Source of the DNA: Alphaproteobacteria bacterium
GTDB taxonomy: Bacteria > Pseudomonadota > Alphaproteobacteria > Rs-D84
Reading direction: 5' to 3'
Assembly (NCBI GenBank): GCA_017505705.1
Contig: JAFVOS010000004.1
Location: 28,763-92,762 of the forward strand
DNA: 64,000 nt
Below are positions 61,226 to 64,000 of the stretch, in pieces (position 1 is the stretch's first letter; each line of letters opens with the position of its first letter). The translations under genes were made by a program, and so were the position numbers. The notes below the pieces were generated by a model, which saw only the letters and a program-made list of their open reading frames with translations, ran no database searches and had not been told where the DNA came from.

Positions 61226-62285
61226 CTTCTGCCTTCAAAATCTCTTCTGCTATTGCCTTAGCTAATTTTGGTGGAACCGCATTACCTATTTGCTTTATAA
61301 CCGATGATTTATTGCCATAGAAAACATAATCATCAGGAAAAGATTGTATTCTTGCCGCTTCTCTTGGTGTAATAGATCTGTTTAGGAACGGATGATTGTT
61401 GCGTCCATTTGATGGCGTATCAAACCTGGTTACGATTGTTGGCGACGGTTTATCTTTCTCTAATCTCCCCCAAGTTCCACCAAAAGTGGACTTTGTTAGA
61501 TGCTCTTTTGGCAAAAATTCTTTGCCTTTTTCTGGTGGGATCAATGATAATCTGTAGATAGCAACATCAGAATGCTGTGTAGCAATATGGTTATACAGCT
61601 TCTTACTTTTTTTTCTCATTTCTTTCTGATATGCACTCTCTGGCGCATTTTTATACTCTGAAAGAAATTCGCCTTCACCAGACTCCAGATACGCCAAATC
61701 TGATATTGCTTCCCATACAGACACTTGTTTTCGGTTTAAATCCTGGAAAGGCAATTTTATTTCACCCTTTTTGGTTCCTATAAACACCGCCCTACGACGT
61801 GTTTGTGGCACCCCAAAATAACGAGAATCTAAAACTCCATAGTTAACCGTATAGCCCTGAGAACTAGCCTCTGATAAAATCATATCCAGAAAATAACCAT
61901 CTGCGGTTCCCAAAATACTCGCCACATTTTCTATTACAAAATATTTAGGTTGAAAAAATTTGGTGTATCTAAAAAACTCTTTAAATAAATAATTTCTATC
62001 GTCTTCCTTGCCCAAACACTTTCCACGCGTAGAAAAGCCCTGACATGGCGGTCCACCAACAATGATATCTATTGGTTTTCCAATCTTTTTTGCCACTTCT
62101 TCTACATCAAACTGGCAAATATCCCCAACAAAAACCTGAGCATCGGGGTTGTTTTTAGAATATGACTCCGCAATAGTAGGATCCCATTCCAGCCCTGCAA
62201 CAACTTCAAAGCGACCAGTCTGTTCAAAACCATGACTTAGACCACCTACACCACAGAACAATTCAAATAAATTGAGTTTCTTCAT
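61218..62285 (-). CDS. C5-cytosine DNA methyltransferase of RM system 2
   Basis: A 355-residue m5C methyltransferase with the family's motif order: LFELFCGVGGLSHGF (SAM), GGPPCQGFS with the catalytic Cys near residue 80, FVIENVASI, a target-recognition region, and IGNAVPPKLAKAIAEEI at the end. It is the first gene of a minus-strand operon with the N6A-type enzyme and the HNH nuclease. It is unrelated in detail to the C5 half of the fused enzyme at 44421. Confidence 0.9.
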   Translation of the reverse strand: MKKLNLFELFCGVGGLSHGFEQTGRFEVVAGLEWDPTIAESYSKNNPDAQVFVGDICQFDVEEVAKKIGKPIDIIVGGPPCQGFSTRGKCLGKEDDRNYLFKEFFRYTKFFQPKYFVIENVASILGTADGYFLDMILSEASSQGYTVNYGVLDSRYFGVPQTRRRAVFIGTKKGEIKLPFQDLNRKQVSVWEAISDLAYLESGEGEFLSEYKNAPESAYQKEMRKKSKKLYNHIATQHSDVAIYRLSLIPPEKGKEFLPKEHLTKSTFGGTWGRLEKDKPSPTIVTRFDTPSNGRNNHPFLNRSITPREAARIQSFPDDYVFYGNKSSVIKQIGNAVPPKLAKAIAEEILKAEDE

Positions 62286-62414
62286 CTTTCCATTCCAACA
62301 CTAGAAATGTAGCCTAAAACCAGAAGTAAAGTCAAGAGAACAAATAGCAAACATAAGGGCTTGTCTTTTTCTTATTCATGTCTATATCAACTATATATAA
62401 AAAGGAGAAAAATC

Positions 62415-62648
62415 ATGGCAGATACTATTTGGCACACAAACACTGAAAGACCACGCAAAGGGGCCGAAATTTTATGTATTGGACATAACGATGATGGCGA
62501 CTTTGTAATTTATGGCACGGCAAGTCATTATGAAGATACTTTCTGTATCGTTGGCGAAATTGAAGTTGACTATGCCAGCGACATAGATAAATGGTGCTAT
62601 ATACAAGATTTATTGGCATTACTACAAAAAGTGGATAGCTACAAATAA
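62415..62648 (+). CDS. Small protein, DUF551-like
   Basis: A 77-residue soluble protein from ATG 62415 (SD AAAGGAG). The pattern WHTNTERPRKGAEILCIGH with a late VDYASDIDKWCYIQ recalls DUF551 proteins common in phages ('W....P..G..VLV' and 'TMWMP'), but the match is weak. It overlaps by nothing and is followed immediately by the next gene (TAAATG). Confidence 0.5.
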   Translation: MADTIWHTNTERPRKGAEILCIGHNDDGDFVIYGTASHYEDTFCIVGEIEVDYASDIDKWCYIQDLLALLQKVDSYK

Positions 62649-63494
62649 ATGACAATGAGCAAATTCAGACAATATTCTTTCAGAGCTGGCGGGCTTGTAA
62701 CCATGCCGATTGGTACCAAAGAGGAAAACAAAAAATCCAAAGAAACACTTGTGTTGGATTGTTTCTTGTCAACCAAAATTGGTCAAACTTGGTATTCCAG
62801 AAATAAATTCATAAACCGGCAAGACTGCGAAGAACCGGATTTTATATTTATTGATGCGAACAATCAAACGCATGGCCTGGAGTTGGTTCAATTTGTCCGC
62901 CCTGGTGGCGACTGGCAACAAATAAATCGGACTATGCAACATATAGTTGAACAGGTCCATGCTTATTTCTTGAAACAGGATAGAAACATAGGCCTGGTTG
63001 TTGATGCAATAAACAAAGAGCATCTACAAACGATTAGCCTAGTTCGAAGGTATTCTGGGATAACAAAACTGGAAGAAAAGCCAGAATCCATCAAAAATAA
63101 GATAATAAAAGCCATCGAAACAGAAATTGCCGCAAATAAAACATTTGTCAGGACCAATATTGATCTTGGTTCGCATTGGTTAAGAATAAGCGCCAGCACG
63201 TCATTTGACACTGAACTTCGTCCCACTTTTAACTGCGAACGCATGTATTTTGACCTACGACCAGAACACATCCAAAATTTAATTACTAAGAAAAATGCTT
63301 TGTTGGAGCGTTATTTGCACAAATGTGATAAATGCTCTTTGTTGGTGGTTGTCGACAACGAAAACAACTGCTTTAGCCCTATGACAATTACTCAGTCTGT
63401 TTTGAACAATCAATATGCATCAAGGTTTGAAAACCTGTTCTTGGTTTGTATTGATGGCAATGACAGTAAAAGCTATAGCTTAAAGGCACCATAA
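62649..63494 (+). CDS. Hypothetical protein with possible PD-(D/E)xK nuclease core
   Basis: A 281-residue soluble protein. PDFIFIDANNQTHGLELVQF has the spacing of a PD-(D/E)xK core (P-D, then about ten residues, then E-x-Q/K), as seen in many small nucleases and restriction-linked proteins. The rest has no recognisable motif. It begins one base after the stop of the small protein before it. Being at the end of a defence island, a nuclease role is plausible but unproven. Confidence 0.5.
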   Translation: MTMSKFRQYSFRAGGLVTMPIGTKEENKKSKETLVLDCFLSTKIGQTWYSRNKFINRQDCEEPDFIFIDANNQTHGLELVQFVRPGGDWQQINRTMQHIVEQVHAYFLKQDRNIGLVVDAINKEHLQTISLVRRYSGITKLEEKPESIKNKIIKAIETEIAANKTFVRTNIDLGSHWLRISASTSFDTELRPTFNCERMYFDLRPEHIQNLITKKNALLERYLHKCDKCSLLVVVDNENNCFSPMTITQSVLNNQYASRFENLFLVCIDGNDSKSYSLKAP

Positions 63495-63645
63495 CCATAC
63501 ACACAATATTTCTTTAGTAATATCAACCTATTTTTGGCTCAACAACAAGAATTTCTATCATAATAGAAATTTTCTGCGGTTTTACATAAAATTTCTATTA
63601 AGGCGGAAATTGCGGATTGCATGGCATGTACTATCCCGACACACA
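63495..63645. other. Intergenic region with AT-rich inverted repeat
   Basis: AATTTCTAT/ATAGAAATT around CATA (63549-63570) forms a strong hairpin followed by TTTT, a likely terminator for the preceding gene; a related half-site AATTTCTATTA recurs at 63590-63600. No ORF is supported here. Confidence 0.5.
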
Positions 63646-63651
63646 CCGCCC

Positions 63652-63679
63652 TTGATTTTTGTGGGAAATGGTGTAGAAT
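63652..63679 (+). promoter_or_regulatory. Promoter of structured RNA, copy 2
   Basis: TTGATT (63652-63657), 16-bp spacer, TAGAAT (63674-63679), identical to copy 1. Confidence 0.6.
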
Positions 63680-63684
63680 ATGTG

Positions 63685-63873
63685 TGTGCAAGTAATTGCA
63701 CAAGCGACATTAAAAGTGAGAACGGGTTTGATCGCCCAAGCATCACAACTTCTAATGTCCCGACAATGGTCGGGATGCTGTTGCTATACAACAGGGCTTG
63801 TCCCAAAGGCAATGGGGTTCTATGCTTGAATCGATCAACTCCCGACCACTCTTGTTTGAGTGGTCTTTTGTTT
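63685..63873 (+). ncRNA. Structured RNA or attenuator leader, copy 2
   Basis: Same fold as copy 1: 5' hairpin TGTGCAA-GTAA-TTGCACA; closing stem CGGG/CCCG (63723-63726/63841-63844), TTGATCG (63728-63734)/CGATCAA (63832-63838), AAGCAT (63738-63743)/ATGCTT (63822-63827); inner hairpins CCCGAC/GTCGGG (63759-63774) and CTGTTG (63778-63783)/CAATGG (63810-63815, with G-U pairs); terminator ACCACTC/GAGTGGT (63845-63864). TTGATCA/TGATCAA became TTGATCG/CGATCAA, and CACATA/TATGTG became AAGCAT/ATGCTT: pairing preserved by double changes. Confidence 0.7.
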
Positions 63874-63881
63874 GGGGTTGT

Positions 63882-64000
63882 ATGTTTGTCAGACAATGGA
63901 CTTTTGTTATTGGAATTGCGTTTGCCATTGGGGTTGGCGTTGGGGTGCAATTGCCCACACGGACGGTCACCCCGCCACCCAGCGCACCCGCACACATAGA
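63882..64000 (+). CDS. Start of a second secreted protein sharing the PLD signal segment, 3' truncated
   Basis: ATG 63882 to the window end, 39 complete codons. The first 28 residues match the PLD-type protein at 3730 except for one residue (VGVGVQLPT versus VGVGAQLPT), then diverge into a Pro-rich segment. It probably encodes another secreted nuclease-like protein. As in copy 1, the leader terminator ends 8 bases before the ATG. Confidence 0.65.
   Translation, partial: MFVRQWTFVIGIAFAIGVGVGVQLPTRTVTPPPSAPAHI

Larger units (their letters stand above)
63646..63960 (+). repeat. Long direct repeat, copy 2
   Basis: Second copy of the unit described at 3500-3808, about 60 kb away in the same orientation, sharing promoter, RNA structure, terminator and signal-segment codons. 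It lies just outside the defence island's last gene. Confidence 0.85.

Noticed and set aside
1..64000. CRISPR array
   Set aside because: No series of regularly spaced repeats and no cas genes were seen.
1..64000. Insertion sequences
   Set aside because: No transposase gene or paired terminal inverted repeats were found; mobility here is by tyrosine recombinase and small repeats.

Overview
This AT-rich window comes from a Gram-negative bacterium. LptE, a LptM-like lipopeptide, an outer-membrane beta-barrel protein, TcdA, PriA, HolA, RNase HII and a ParC of alphaproteobacterial length point to an alphaproteobacterium, possibly one of the uncultured host-associated lineages; that placement is inference. 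The glycyl-tRNA synthetase is the single-chain alpha2 type, and several promoters are near-perfect TTGACA/17 bp/TATAAT.

Layout. Positions 1-4,600 form a variable region: a tRNA-Glu with partial duplications of both its ends; a DUF2778 (Tlde1-like) peptidoglycan-targeting toxin; a row of small membrane proteins interleaved with orphan toxin C-termini; a structured RNA element with a terminator directly before a secreted PLD-type nuclease gene; and tRNA-Lys. Positions 4,600-41,060 are mostly chromosomal housekeeping: three MFS carriers, ackA, lptM, parC, zapA, a three-gene envelope cluster, radC-map-holA-lptE, an OLD nuclease, a Ca/Na antiporter, a small alarmone-hydrolase-like HD protein, glyQS, tatD, tcdA, priA, two large envelope proteins, pgk-rnhB and a U32 (TrhP-like) protein.

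A defence-rich genomic island starts just after tRNA-Thr (41,147-41,222). It opens with an excisionase-like HTH protein and a tyrosine recombinase. It then carries a C5+N6A fused methyltransferase with an HNH nuclease (resembling the Eco31I/Esp3I type IIS families); an ADP-ribosylglycohydrolase; a six-gene Zorya-like operon with an unusual composition (HNH nuclease, SNF2 helicase, ankyrin protein, ZorA-like and ZorB-like motor proteins, and an HNH-less relative of the first gene); a Y-family polymerase with a YolD-like partner; an Mrr-type endonuclease; and a second restriction-modification set (C5 MTase, N6A/N4C MTase, HNH nuclease with an apparent frameshift). The right edge is a second copy of the structured RNA element and the start of a second PLD-type gene.

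The best candidates for undescribed biology are (1) the hybrid Zorya-like operon at 49,027-55,610; (2) the duplicated structured RNA with compensatory base changes at 3,541-3,721 and 63,685-63,873, terminating just upstream of paralogous secreted proteins; and (3) the DUF2778 toxin/immunity array at 727-3,138. All family assignments were made by eye; no database search was run.
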